Source: Pseudoalteromonas gelatinilytica (GTDB taxonomy: Bacteria; Pseudomonadota; Gammaproteobacteria; Enterobacterales; Alteromonadaceae). Taken from it: a stretch of DNA of 64,000 nucleotides. The translations under genes were made by a program, and so were the position numbers. Below, piece after piece: positions 23,835 to 32,019 of this stretch (its first letter is position 1; the number at the start of each line of letters is the position of its first letter). The DNA lies in assembly GCF_001641615.1 (NCBI RefSeq), contig NZ_LRRU01000020.1, positions 454,525-518,524 of the forward strand. Reading direction: 5' to 3'. The notes beneath the pieces were generated by a model. That model saw only the letters and a list, made by a program, of their open reading frames with translations. It did no database searches and was not told the origin of the DNA.

Positions 23835-24827
23835 ATGACAACATCAGTAAAATCGGTAGTTATCAACAAAGATGATCAAGGTTATCGTGCCGAATACACA
23901 GATTTCCCTGTAGAGAACATCCACCAGCACGAGGTAAATATTGATGTTGACTACAGTACATTGAATTACAAAGATGCCCTAGCCATTACAGGTAAAGGCC
24001 CTGTGGTAAGAACATTTCCTATGATCCCCGGAATTGACCTTGCAGGCACAGTAACAGACTCTAAAAGCGATGAATTTAAAGTAGGTGATAAAGTTCTGCT
24101 AAATGGCTTTGGTGTTGGGGAGAAATACTTAGGTGGTCTAAGTGAAAAAGCATCTATGAACGCTGATTGGCTTATTCCCCTCCCCGCTAATTTAACACCA
24201 AAACAGGCAATGCAAATTGGTACTGCTGGGTATACGGCAATGCTCAGTATTATTGCCTTAGAAAAGCAAGGTATCACACCACAAAGCGGCGAAATTCTCG
24301 TCACCGGAGCCAATGGTGGCGTGGGTAGTTTTGCTATCTATTTACTAAATAAACTTGGCTTTGATGTTGTTGCCACAACAGGCCGCATGAACGAAGAAGC
24401 GCACCTTGAAAAATTAGGTGCGAAACGTGTTTTATCTCGCGAAGAATTCTCAGCACCTGGGAAACCACTCGCTAAAGAGCAATTCGCTGGCGCAATTGAT
24501 TCTGTGGGTAGCCACACCCTTGCAAATGTGTGCGCATCGATTAAATACGGTGGTGTTGTAACTGCCTGTGGTTTAGCACAAGGTATGGACTTTCCGGCAA
24601 CGGTAGCGCCGTTTATCCTTCGTGGCATTAGTCTAATGGGTATAGATAGTGTAATGCGCCCTAAAGCTGACCGAATTGAAGCATGGCAACGTTTAAGTGA
24701 GTTAGTTGAGGCTCAGTACCTAGATACTATTTCACAAGAAATTACGCTTTCTGAGGCCATTGCAAATGCAGAAGCCTTATTGAAAGGTGAAATTCGCGGC
24801 CGTGTAGTGGTTAATTGTAAAGAATAA
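23835..24827 (+). CDS. acuI: Acrylyl-CoA reductase (NADPH), AcuI/YhdH type
   Basis: AcuI reduces toxic acrylyl-CoA to propionyl-CoA. The 330 residues form a zinc-free medium-chain dehydrogenase: the substrate domain has D-Y-S-T-L-N-Y-K-D-A-L-A-I-T-G, P-G-I-D-L-A-G-T-V, and the NADPH-binding Rossmann motif is V-T-G-A-N-G-G-V-G-S-F-A. The C-terminal S-L-M-G-I-D-S-V-M-R-P is typical of the YhdH/AcuI branch. It lies 61 bases after the acuR-like gene behind a shared operator motif. No DMSP lyase or CoA-transferase gene for acrylate is in the window; propionyl-CoA could also come from valine or isoleucine breakdown. Confidence 0.87.
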   Translation: MTTSVKSVVINKDDQGYRAEYTDFPVENIHQHEVNIDVDYSTLNYKDALAITGKGPVVRTFPMIPGIDLAGTVTDSKSDEFKVGDKVLLNGFGVGEKYLGGLSEKASMNADWLIPLPANLTPKQAMQIGTAGYTAMLSIIALEKQGITPQSGEILVTGANGGVGSFAIYLLNKLGFDVVATTGRMNEEAHLEKLGAKRVLSREEFSAPGKPLAKEQFAGAIDSVGSHTLANVCASIKYGGVVTACGLAQGMDFPATVAPFILRGISLMGIDSVMRPKADRIEAWQRLSELVEAQYLDTISQEITLSEAIANAEALLKGEIRGRVVVNCKE

Positions 24828-24861
24828 GCTCGAATAGAAACATTCTTAGCAAGTTAGCTAT

Positions 24862-24899
24862 AAAACTAGGGTAAAGGCAATTATACTTACCCTAGTTTT
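24862..24899 (+). terminator. Terminator after acuI
   Basis: AAAACTAGGGTAA and TTACCCTAGTTTT form a 13-base stem with a 12-base loop, 34 bases after the acuI stop. Confidence 0.75.
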
Positions 24900-24917
24900 G
24901 TAATACCGGACAGTCTA

Positions 24918-25334
24918 ATGAGTAATAAAGAAATTTTCAGCAATAACCCACTGCAAGGTGTTGGTATCGAGCAAGTAGTCACTGAGCTTGTCGAACAATA
25001 TGGCTGGGAATTACTCCACGCCTATATGCGTTTGAACTGCTTTAAGAATAACCCAGATGTTAAATCTGCGGTTAAGTTTTTACGTAAAACCCAATGGGCT
25101 CAAGAAAAAGTCGAGAACTTTTATTTGTATCGTCTTAAAAACTTACCACGCCCAGACAATGTAAACTACGAATTACCTCCGCGCGATCGTGTGATCCCTG
25201 CGGATCAAAAACCAGGTGAACCGTGTGAGTTAAGTTTTACTGACGCCAAACGCATCCACGCTAAAAAAGAAGCAAAACAACTTGCTCGAGCTCGTAAACA
25301 GCGTTCAAGTGCGAGTAATCCTTGGGGTAATTAA
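24918..25334 (+). CDS. VF530-family small DNA-binding protein with C-terminal tail
   Basis: Residues 8-75 carry the VF530 (DUF2132) signature: N-P-L-Q-G-V, V-V-T-E-L-V-E-Q-Y-G-W-E-L-L, C-F-K-N-N-P and K-F-L-R-K-T-Q-W-A. Family members of about 75-90 residues bind DNA; the role is not established. This protein is 138 residues long because of a basic tail (about 95-138, with K-K-E-A-K-Q-L-A-R-A-R-K-Q-R) that could add non-specific nucleic acid binding. It lies alone between two terminators. Confidence 0.82.
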   Translation: MSNKEIFSNNPLQGVGIEQVVTELVEQYGWELLHAYMRLNCFKNNPDVKSAVKFLRKTQWAQEKVENFYLYRLKNLPRPDNVNYELPPRDRVIPADQKPGEPCELSFTDAKRIHAKKEAKQLARARKQRSSASNPWGN

Positions 25335-25370
25335 GCTTTAAGTTTTGAGCTATAAGCTGTTAGTTGAAAT

Positions 25371-25399
25371 AAGCCGCCTGTTAGGGCGGTTTTTTTATG
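25371..25399 (+). terminator. Terminator after VF530-family gene
   Basis: AAGCCGCC and GGCGGTTT pair over eight bases (one G-T) with a 6-base loop, followed by a T-run. Confidence 0.82.
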
Positions 25400-25400
25400 T

Positions 25401-25456
25401 GAGTTAGCGAGTTAGCGAGTTAGCGAGTTAGCGAGTTAGCGAGTTAGCGAGTTAAG
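25401..25456. repeat. Octamer tandem repeat (GAGTTAGC)6
   Basis: Six identical head-to-tail copies of GAGTTAGC run from 25401 to 25448, with a seventh imperfect copy (GAGTTAAG). They start directly after the terminator T-run in an intergenic region. Copy number is likely to vary between strains by slippage. Confidence 0.93.
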
Positions 25457-25564
25457 ACTTGAAGGGCTATTTAAAGACGTCAATATTTTTGTTATTAATT
25501 TAAGGGTAACGTGATTATGTTAGACTGCTTTCATCATCATTAATGTCATTAAAAAAGGATGTGT

Positions 25565-26095
25565 ATGTCTAACTACAACGAATCACCTGAACAAATCGCA
25601 AATGCAACGCAAGGTTATGTAATGCAACAAACAATGTTGCGCATTAAAGATCCAAAGCCTTCTTTAGATTTCTATCAAAATGTTTTAGGTATGAAGTTAC
25701 TTGGTAAATATGACTTCCCAAAAATGGAGTTTACGCTGTACTTTTTAGGTTATGAGCAAGAAATGCCAAAAGGCAGCGATAAAGAAAAAGCACAGTGGGT
25801 ATTTCGCCGCCCTGCTCTTATTGAGCTTACACATAATTGGGGTACAGAACACGACGACAGTTTTGCTGGTTACCATAGTGGTAATGATGAACCAAAAGGC
25901 TTTGGTCATATCGGTATTAGTGTGCCAGACGTGTACGCAGCATGCGAGCGTTTTGCAAAATACGATGTTGAGTTTGTAAAAAAACCAGACGATGGCTCGA
26001 TGAAAGGCCTAGCCTTTATAAAAGACCCAGATGGCTATTGGATAGAGATACTCTCAGCTGAAGGGATCACTGAAATAATTGAAGAGCATAAGTAA
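25565..26095 (+). CDS. gloA: Lactoylglutathione lyase (glyoxalase I), long zinc-type
   Basis: Glyoxalase I turns the methylglyoxal-glutathione hemithioacetal into S-lactoylglutathione. At 176 residues it belongs to the longer type found in Pseudomonas and eukaryotes, with M-L-R-I-K-D-P near the N-terminus, the insertion [20 protein letters not shown] carrying a metal Glu, G-F-G-H-I-G with the metal His and D-P-D-G-Y-W-I-E-I with the last Glu. The ATG at 25565 is chosen over 25559, which directly abuts the AAAGG ribosome-binding sequence. Confidence 0.93.
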   Translation: MSNYNESPEQIANATQGYVMQQTMLRIKDPKPSLDFYQNVLGMKLLGKYDFPKMEFTLYFLGYEQEMPKGSDKEKAQWVFRRPALIELTHNWGTEHDDSFAGYHSGNDEPKGFGHIGISVPDVYAACERFAKYDVEFVKKPDDGSMKGLAFIKDPDGYWIEILSAEGITEIIEEHK

Positions 26096-26111
26096 GATTT
26101 CACCATCTAAC

Positions 26112-26131
26112 AACCTGCTATTTAGCAGGTT
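26112..26131. terminator. Bidirectional terminator between gloA and convergent gene
   Basis: AACCTGCTA and TAGCAGGTT form a 9-base stem with a 2-base centre, followed by ATTTTAATT. It lies between the gloA stop and the stop of the convergent hypothetical gene, overlapping the latter by two bases. Confidence 0.7.
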
Positions 26132-26582
26132 ATTTTAATTTACGCTTTTGATTTGTAGTAGTCAGTGTTTGTATGTTTTGCATTAGTAAGTGAATGTCAG
26201 GCTCAATAAGAAGCTTTTTATTTGGAATAAATAAAAAACACTGTAATTTTTTAGCGAGTTGGCAAATTGAAAAGCAAAAATTACTTATGTCTTTCCTTAA
26301 ATCAACTCTAATTACAATTTCATCAATCGATTCATCACTAACAGAAATAGTAATTTCATTTGATTGACTATTACCCCACATTTTAAAATCGGAAATATTA
26401 CTTTCAGTTCTTACTAAAACATTATCCAACAGCTTGTCTATTTGCACATTTGGTTGGTGGTGTTTCCACACGCAGGCAGTATCGAAATAACCATCGGCAT
26501 TGTAGAGTTCCTCAACTGAATTATTTTTATCTTCTACCCATTGTGCAGGTATTAGAACTATTGTTGTTTGCCAAATAGCCAT
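26130..26582 (-). CDS. Hypothetical protein, 150 residues
   Basis: I do not recognise this protein. It has no signal peptide or membrane helix and looks like a small soluble alpha/beta protein: strands around ITISV and IVIRVDL, a helix FCFSICQLAKKL and a segment C-F-L-F-I-P-N-K-K-L-L-I-E-P. Its codon use is more AT-rich than its neighbours. Small soluble orphan proteins in such groups are sometimes immunity proteins, but no toxin gene is next to it. It lies 22 bases after the next minus-strand hypothetical gene. Confidence 0.7.
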   Translation of the reverse strand: MAIWQTTIVLIPAQWVEDKNNSVEELYNADGYFDTACVWKHHQPNVQIDKLLDNVLVRTESNISDFKMWGNSQSNEITISVSDESIDEIVIRVDLRKDISNFCFSICQLAKKLQCFLFIPNKKLLIEPDIHLLMQNIQTLTTTNQKRKLK

Positions 26583-26604
26583 CGTTTTTTAAATACTCTT
26601 ATAA

Positions 26605-27024
26605 TTAAAGAAAGTGCCAAGAAACATCATAACAAGGGCCATTTAAATCATATTGCAGTTCTTGATCATTCCGGGTAAAGGTCGCTGTAGCTTTAAATTT
26701 AAAGTTTGACGTATCTTTTCTGTTAATTGCCAAAGCTTGCTCTATTTCATCCCATCTTTGAGATATACCACCATGCCCAGGATGACTATCGGCTTTTAAT
26801 TCACCTGACTGATATTTTTTATTCCATTTAACAAAAATTTGCCATTGCTCAATCTCTAATTGAAGTTCAGATTCTGATATTAAATAAAGAGAAAACTCAT
26901 CAGTAAAACCACTGTCATCATTGAAGTCTGAAACAAACCTGTAATGTCTCCCCTCAATAGATGTGATACCCTCTCTTGGCCCATCATAATATAAATTTTC
27001 GACAAGGACTTTAGACATTAGCAT
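26605..27024 (-). CDS. Hypothetical protein, 139 residues
   Basis: The product is not recognised. It is soluble, acidic and rich in aromatic residues, with pattern Y-D-G-P-R-E-G-I-T-S-I near the N-terminus, H-P-G-H-G-G in the middle and C-Y-D-V-S-W-H-F-L at the end. Either ATG 27024 or ATG 27018 could be the start; neither has a strong ribosome-binding sequence. It probably forms a pair with the gene at 26130-26582. Confidence 0.65.
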   Translation of the reverse strand: MLMSKVLVENLYYDGPREGITSIEGRHYRFVSDFNDDSGFTDEFSLYLISESELQLEIEQWQIFVKWNKKYQSGELKADSHPGHGGISQRWDEIEQALAINRKDTSNFKFKATATFTRNDQELQYDLNGPCYDVSWHFL

Positions 27025-27156
27025 TCACTGAAAGCCTTTAGATAAATTGAAAGGATGAATAAACAATACCTATTATTAGCCACTACAAAAAGAACTAACG
27101 ACTACATCATTAGGTAATTAAGGTGTTTTTTACGGTTGTCATAGTAGAACGCCTTA

Positions 27157-27828
27157 TTACAACCTAACAACAACCGTTCTACCGATGAAGTCATGTACTG
27201 CACGACGCTTTTCATTAAACAGCATGGTTATAAATTCTGACAATGCCCAAACTGTAGCTAATGAATTCAGACCCATAATTAAATAAGTTAAAACCGCAGG
27301 TACGCTACCAAGTTGTTGTAACGATATTGAAATAGAAAAAACTAGGAGTATCCAAGACGAGTTAATAGCAATATTAACAGATTCTCTGCGAACCGATTGC
27401 TTAAGCGTAATGCTCGTTTCGGTGTCATGATCGAGAACTTTAACATCCATCACCATCTTGCCAAGTGTTTGACCATAAAACCCATGCATGAAAACAACAT
27501 AGCCAATGTACTGAAAGCCATTAACAGCTTGTAAAATCGAGTTTTCGTAAGAATATTCAACGTCAAAGAGTAAGCATTCGATATAAAGTAATGCTGTAAA
27601 AATTAAACCATCAATAATAGCAGCCCAAAAACGAGGCCAAAAAGTAGCATACCTTTTACTCGTTTCTAGCTCTTCAAACTCTGCTTTTATTTCTGGGTCT
27701 TTTAATTTATTTGCAATCTCTAATTCTAACTCTTGTGCTCTTTCTGGGAAGCTTTCTTTATCAATATACTTTTGAGCATCTAAAAGCTCATCCAATGAAT
27801 AATTTTTATAATTTGGGCTGTAGTCCAT
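27157..27828 (-). CDS. RDD-family membrane protein
   Basis: Residues 65-220 form an RDD domain: the Arg-Asp hallmark lies in W-P-R-F-W-A-A-I-I-D-G-L-I-F, and G-Q-T-L-G-K-M-V-M-D-V-K-V marks the second conserved part. Three to four membrane helices are seen. The N-terminal 65 residues are soluble and acidic. A good ribosome-binding sequence (AAGGAG) precedes the start. It lies 39 bases after the kinase-like gene, so the two are likely co-transcribed. RDD proteins are often of unknown or ion-transport function; none can be assigned here. Confidence 0.82.
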   Translation of the reverse strand: MDYSPNYKNYSLDELLDAQKYIDKESFPERAQELELEIANKLKDPEIKAEFEELETSKRYATFWPRFWAAIIDGLIFTALLYIECLLFDVEYSYENSILQAVNGFQYIGYVVFMHGFYGQTLGKMVMDVKVLDHDTETSITLKQSVRRESVNIAINSSWILLVFSISISLQQLGSVPAVLTYLIMGLNSLATVWALSEFITMLFNEKRRAVHDFIGRTVVVRL

Positions 27829-27867
27829 GTTTATTATTCTCCTTAACTGTTTGAATCAGGTCAGCTT

Positions 27868-29688
27868 TTAGCATTCCACTCTTTTTGGATCTCGCGGATA
27901 AAACTCATCGGGCTGTTTAGTGCACAAATCAAATTCACGGGTATTTTTGTAAGGTAGCTTCATAAAGCCTGCCACACCTACATCTGTGATACTAACCGCG
28001 TATTGCATTAGCTTACTTAATAAACGTTTAAATTCAGGCTCTTTACTGGCATCAAGCAAACGATAGTAATGATGTATTTTCATCCTATCAGGTAAGGCTT
28101 CAAAAATGATACAGCCTGTATGGTGTATTTGGTTTAGCTCAAATACGCACTTTATAACCTTTTTAGGGAGCTGTAGTTGCTCATCAGGGTCTTTACCATC
28201 TTCAAAGTAAGAATGCGGTCTGGTTACATCTGAGGCTTGTACATCCATTACTTCGTAATCAAGCTCAGGTAAGTGTTCAAATTTAAACGCACCGGTGCCA
28301 TCACGTTCGAGCTGAATGGTTTTACGCGCATCAAACAAGCAACATTTAAAGAGACCTTTTTGTTCAATCCCCTGTGCTAACATCACCGTGTTGTTAATCG
28401 CATCGGTAAACGCAGTGCCAAGCGTTTCATCATGCAAAATAAGAGAAGACTCAACAAACAGTGAGTTTTCTTTCCAATGAAAACTAAGGCCACCAACTAC
28501 TGGGTATTTTGCTAATCGACTTATTGAGGCCAAAAATGCTTTTTCGGTGTCGCCGGTATCAAATAAAAACTCTTTGTAGTATCTGTCTAGTTGGGCATCG
28601 TTTACATCAAGTAATTGTTGATTATGGTCGGCTTGTCTTAAAAATTGCTTACGTGAGCTATAAACAACCGTGTCTGGGTGCTCATCAAACTCACTAAACC
28701 AATAAGGAATATAAGGGCGAATAACTTTACGGGGCAGCTCAGGGAGGTAAGCTTTAGCCATTGTAGGCATATTTCGCATAAAATAATCACCCGCCCCATC
28801 GCGAGTGGCTTTATCTTTAGAAAGCATACCGTCAATAACTCGGGCAAGCTCCATAGGTAAATTAAGACTTGTAGCCGGAATAACCGCAGCACCAAATCGG
28901 CAAGATTGTGCAGAGGCCAGTGCATAAAGAGTTGAAGCAACACCTTGCTCATCAAAACGTGGCGATGACTGCCCGCCCGACATTTGCTCATCACCAATAA
29001 AATACACATCACCCATACGTGCATTGGTTGTGCTTATATCAGCAGACATAAGATCCATAAAGTTGCTAGCAACTGGATTACCTTCAGCATCTATTTGTGC
29101 ATAAACAGAGCTGCCCCAATCCACCAATGACAACTTATTGGTTTGTTCATCATAAACAATGTTAGAGGGCTTGATATCGCCATGCACAATTGGTTGCGGG
29201 CTTAAGCCATTTTTATGTTCACGTAAATCTACAAGCACATTACGTAGCCTAAGAGCCAGCGCCATAACTTTTGCTGCGCTAAAACGCCCCTGTTTGATAG
29301 AGATTTTTTCTAAGTCTTCACCTAGAGCGCGCTCCATCATTAAAATGCCTTGCTTTTTAATGCGCTCAAAGGCATAAAATTTTGGTACGAGTGGGTTTTT
29401 AACTTGCGAGAGCATGTACGCTTCGTCTTCTAAACGGTCACGTACACTTTGTGCAAGGGTTATACGTGAAAACTTAAATACCCAAGGTAAGTCTTCATCA
29501 TCAACACCGGCAAAAACAAATCCAAACGCACCAGAACCAATTAATTCAACGTCACTGTAACCAAGCAAAGTAAGCTGTTTAATACAAATGTTAAGCCACT
29601 GGCGGTGCTTTTTAGCATCATGGTGAGACAGCAAATAAACAGACTGTTCTTCATTGATATAAAAATTGCGGATTTGTTTGGGATTCAC
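27868..29688 (-). CDS. Serine/threonine protein kinase-like protein
   Basis: The N-terminal 300 residues form a eukaryotic-type kinase: glycine loop I-G-S-G-A-F-G-F-V, V-F-K-F with the ATP lysine, catalytic loop H-G-D-I-K-P-S-N (HGD in place of HRD) and D-W-G in place of DFG. All residues needed for catalysis are present. The C-terminal 300 residues are soluble and unrecognised, with no sensor or membrane helix. The start is unclear: GTG at 29688 has GAGAG five bases upstream, while a TTG at 29700 would add four residues but has no such site. Neighbouring RDD and small membrane proteins may be partners or targets. Confidence 0.8.
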   Translation of the reverse strand: MNPKQIRNFYINEEQSVYLLSHHDAKKHRQWLNICIKQLTLLGYSDVELIGSGAFGFVFAGVDDEDLPWVFKFSRITLAQSVRDRLEDEAYMLSQVKNPLVPKFYAFERIKKQGILMMERALGEDLEKISIKQGRFSAAKVMALALRLRNVLVDLREHKNGLSPQPIVHGDIKPSNIVYDEQTNKLSLVDWGSSVYAQIDAEGNPVASNFMDLMSADISTTNARMGDVYFIGDEQMSGGQSSPRFDEQGVASTLYALASAQSCRFGAAVIPATSLNLPMELARVIDGMLSKDKATRDGAGDYFMRNMPTMAKAYLPELPRKVIRPYIPYWFSEFDEHPDTVVYSSRKQFLRQADHNQQLLDVNDAQLDRYYKEFLFDTGDTEKAFLASISRLAKYPVVGGLSFHWKENSLFVESSLILHDETLGTAFTDAINNTVMLAQGIEQKGLFKCCLFDARKTIQLERDGTGAFKFEHLPELDYEVMDVQASDVTRPHSYFEDGKDPDEQLQLPKKVIKCVFELNQIHHTGCIIFEALPDRMKIHHYYRLLDASKEPEFKRLLSKLMQYAVSITDVGVAGFMKLPYKNTREFDLCTKQPDEFYPRDPKRVEC

Positions 29689-29743
29689 TGCATCTCTCAA
29701 AGTTAAGCGGCATTTAACCGCTTAATTATTGAATGCTAGGCAT

Positions 29744-30232
29744 TTAATTACAAGGCTTTTGCTCTTCGATGATCCAGCCTTGATCTTTCATAAGAAGCTC
29801 TGATACTGCAAAGGTTAAGCAGCCAAAGATGGCTAACTCTAATAAGGTAAGAATATCAGCGGCAAAACACCAGCCTAAAACCCCTGCAAATAAAAAGGGG
29901 ATTGCTTTTAAATACCAAGCAATTTGTCGGGTTTTACCATATGTGAGTTGATAACTGTGAACTAGTTCACCCTCACACTCTAATGTGATGGTAGAAGAAA
30001 ACTTCCTGAATAAAGTCACTGAAATTGTTAATTGGCAGGCTTTACCATCAACATTAAACTCATGAACAGATTTCGTTTTAAAGTTACGTGATTCTGCTAT
30101 TAATTCACCGTCTACTTTCAGTACTTCTTTACCTGAGTAAGCAGAACCCCAGTATTCAATTAAATGTTCACCCAGTTTGAAGTTGGCTTTAATTCCTTTG
30201 CTCATTGATACTGTAATGCCATCAGTGTTCAT
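29744..30232 (-). CDS. Small membrane protein of unknown function
   Basis: The product is not recognised. Of 162 residues, the first 105 are soluble and beta-rich (K-L-G-E-H-L-I-E-Y-W-G, E-F-N-V-D-G-K), then two membrane helices follow (about 108-150). The ATG at 30232 is chosen because AAGGAG lies 8 bases upstream; an in-frame ATG at 30250 lies within that leader. It sits upstream of the kinase-like gene on the same strand with a 55-base gap, so one transcript is possible. Confidence 0.72.
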   Translation of the reverse strand: MNTDGITVSMSKGIKANFKLGEHLIEYWGSAYSGKEVLKVDGELIAESRNFKTKSVHEFNVDGKACQLTISVTLFRKFSSTITLECEGELVHSYQLTYGKTRQIAWYLKAIPFLFAGVLGWCFAADILTLLELAIFGCLTFAVSELLMKDQGWIIEEQKPCN

Positions 30233-30273
30233 AAAAAATCTCCTTATCATTATGAATTTAAAATACTTTAAAA

Positions 30274-30305
30274 ATAAAAAAACGGCAAGCTAGGCTTACC
30301 GTTTT
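30274..30305 (-). terminator. Terminator of the mms-type operon
   Basis: AACGGCAAGC and GCTTACCGTT pair with one mismatch around a 3-base loop. On the minus strand a T-run follows. It lies 36 bases after the SDR stop. Confidence 0.75.
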
Positions 30306-30340
30306 GGTACTTTCAATGGGTAAAGGGTTACCATTTCAAA

Positions 30341-31102
30341 CTAAAGGCGAATACCGCCATCAATTTCAACAACACGACCTGTAAAGAAGTCATTCTCTAC
30401 AATGTATTGTGCTGTTTGGGCAATTTCTTCTGCTTCACCAAAACGACCCACTGGCGTTACCGCCATCATGCGTTGTTTTGCTTCTGGTTTCATTGCATCG
30501 GTCATTGCTGTGCGAATAACACCCGGTGCAATTGCACCAACACGGATACCAAAGCGACCTAATTCTTTCGACCAACCCGTTGTCATCGCAACAACACCGG
30601 CTTTAGACGCAGCATAGTTTGTTTGGCCAATGTTACCAGCACGGGCAACACTCGACATATTAACGATAACGCCGCCTTTGCCAGACTCAATCATGTGGCT
30701 CGCAGCTTCACGACCTGCTAAGAATACACCGGTCAGGTTCACATCAATCACAGATTGAAATTGAGCCAACGACATTTTATCAACTACTTTGCCTTCTTTT
30801 GCTTTGATAAACATACCATCACGTAAGATACCTGCGTTATTAATTAACACGCCGATATGGCCAAAGTCTTTGTTAATAGTATTAAACGTTGCTACCACAG
30901 CGTCTTCGTCGGTCACATTAGCAGCATACGCCATGACTTTTGTGCCATACTTAGTAAGCACTGATACTGCAGTATCTAGTACATCTTGTTGCATATCGAT
31001 AAGGGCGATGTTCGCGCCAAGGGATGCAAATTTCTCGGCCATCGCAAAGCCTAAACCTTGCGCACCACCGGTAATTACGATGTTGTTGTTTTTAATTTCC
31101 AC
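30341..31102 (-). CDS. SDR-family 3-hydroxyacyl-CoA dehydrogenase
   Basis: This 253-residue short-chain dehydrogenase has the NAD(P) motif T-G-G-A-Q-G-L-G-F-A, the N-N-A-G motif and catalytic Ser with Y-A-A-S-K. Asp in L-I-D-M-Q after strand 2 suggests NAD use. It looks like FabG, but as the last gene of a valine/isoleucine operon it is more likely to oxidise 2-methyl-3-hydroxybutyryl-CoA in isoleucine breakdown, delivering the substrate for the thiolase at the head of the operon. The specific reaction is inference from context. Confidence 0.8.
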   Translation of the reverse strand: MEIKNNNIVITGGAQGLGFAMAEKFASLGANIALIDMQQDVLDTAVSVLTKYGTKVMAYAANVTDEDAVVATFNTINKDFGHIGVLINNAGILRDGMFIKAKEGKVVDKMSLAQFQSVIDVNLTGVFLAGREAASHMIESGKGGVIVNMSSVARAGNIGQTNYAASKAGVVAMTTGWSKELGRFGIRVGAIAPGVIRTAMTDAMKPEAKQRMMAVTPVGRFGEAEEIAQTAQYIVENDFFTGRVVEIDGGIRL

Positions 31103-31111
31103 AACAATCTC

Positions 31112-32002
31112 CTACTTCGAGAATAATTTAAAAATAGCGCTAAAATCATCACTACCCGCACCTTGATGCTGAAGCATAGTGTATAGATTCTTCGCCATTG
31201 ACCCCATTGGGGTAGATGAATTACTTTGCTGAGCCGCTTCCATAGCAAGACCTAAGTCTTTCGCCATTAAATCAACCATAAAGCCCGGTTTATAATCATT
31301 ACTTGCTGGCGCCGTTTCCATTACACCAGGGCATGGGTTATAAAGCTCAAGTGTCCAGTTACGACCAGAGCTTGCTGTCATGATGTCACTTAACACTTTT
31401 GGATCGAGCCCGTTGTTGATGCCCATTTGTAGCGCTTCGCTGGTACCAGCCATTAAAATGCTGAGCAGCATGTTGTTACAGATTTTTGCGACTTGGCCTG
31501 CACCAATATCACCAGCATGGAAGATGTTTTTACCCATATCAACTAAAGCAAGCTTAGCTTTTTCAAAGTGGCTTTGCTCACCACCGACGATAAAGGTTAA
31601 AGTGCCCGCTGTTGCACCTGCAACACCACCTGATACCGGCGCATCAACAAAATCAATACCTTTTTGAGCAAGCTCGCTACCCACTTGACGTGCTGATTCT
31701 GCATCAATGGTTGAGCAGTCAATCACTAAGGTTTTGCTATCAAGTAAGTTAATAAGACCCGTTTCACCTAAGTAAAGCGATTTAACGTGTTTGCTTGCCG
31801 GTAGCATACTGATAAAAATATCAGCACCAATGGCACATTCAGCCGCATCGTTTGCAGCAATTGCACCTTTATCGGCAAGCTCATTAACCGCTGCTTTATT
31901 TAAGTCAAACACGCGAACTGTATGACCTGCATTGACAAGGTTTGCCGCCATTGGGCCACCCATGTTGCCTAAACCAATAAATCCTATTGTTAATTTAGCC
32001 AT
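31112..32002 (-). CDS. mmsB: 3-hydroxyisobutyrate dehydrogenase
   Basis: MmsB oxidises 3-hydroxyisobutyrate to methylmalonate semialdehyde in valine breakdown. The 296 residues start with the Rossmann motif I-G-F-I-G-L-G-N-M-G-G-P-M-A, and show the substrate motif D-A-P-V-S-G-G-V-A-G-A, catalytic Lys in G-A-G-Q-V-A-K-I-C-N-N and K-D-L-G-L-A near the end. Length and motifs are normal. It lies 9 bases before the SDR gene and follows the hydrolase gene that makes its substrate. Confidence 0.93.
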   Translation of the reverse strand: MAKLTIGFIGLGNMGGPMAANLVNAGHTVRVFDLNKAAVNELADKGAIAANDAAECAIGADIFISMLPASKHVKSLYLGETGLINLLDSKTLVIDCSTIDAESARQVGSELAQKGIDFVDAPVSGGVAGATAGTLTFIVGGEQSHFEKAKLALVDMGKNIFHAGDIGAGQVAKICNNMLLSILMAGTSEALQMGINNGLDPKVLSDIMTASSGRNWTLELYNPCPGVMETAPASNDYKPGFMVDLMAKDLGLAMEAAQQSNSSTPMGSMAKNLYTMLQHQGAGSDDFSAIFKLFSK

Positions 32003-32019
32003 TTGTTTACCCCTTGGAC

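Noticed and set aside
25401..25456. Possible CRISPR-like repeat
   Set aside because: The units are contiguous without spacers and only 8 bases long.
28638..29024. 128-residue minus-strand ORF inside the kinase-like gene
   Set aside because: It overlaps the kinase reading frame in another frame, has no ribosome-binding sequence and shows low-complexity leucine-rich sequence.
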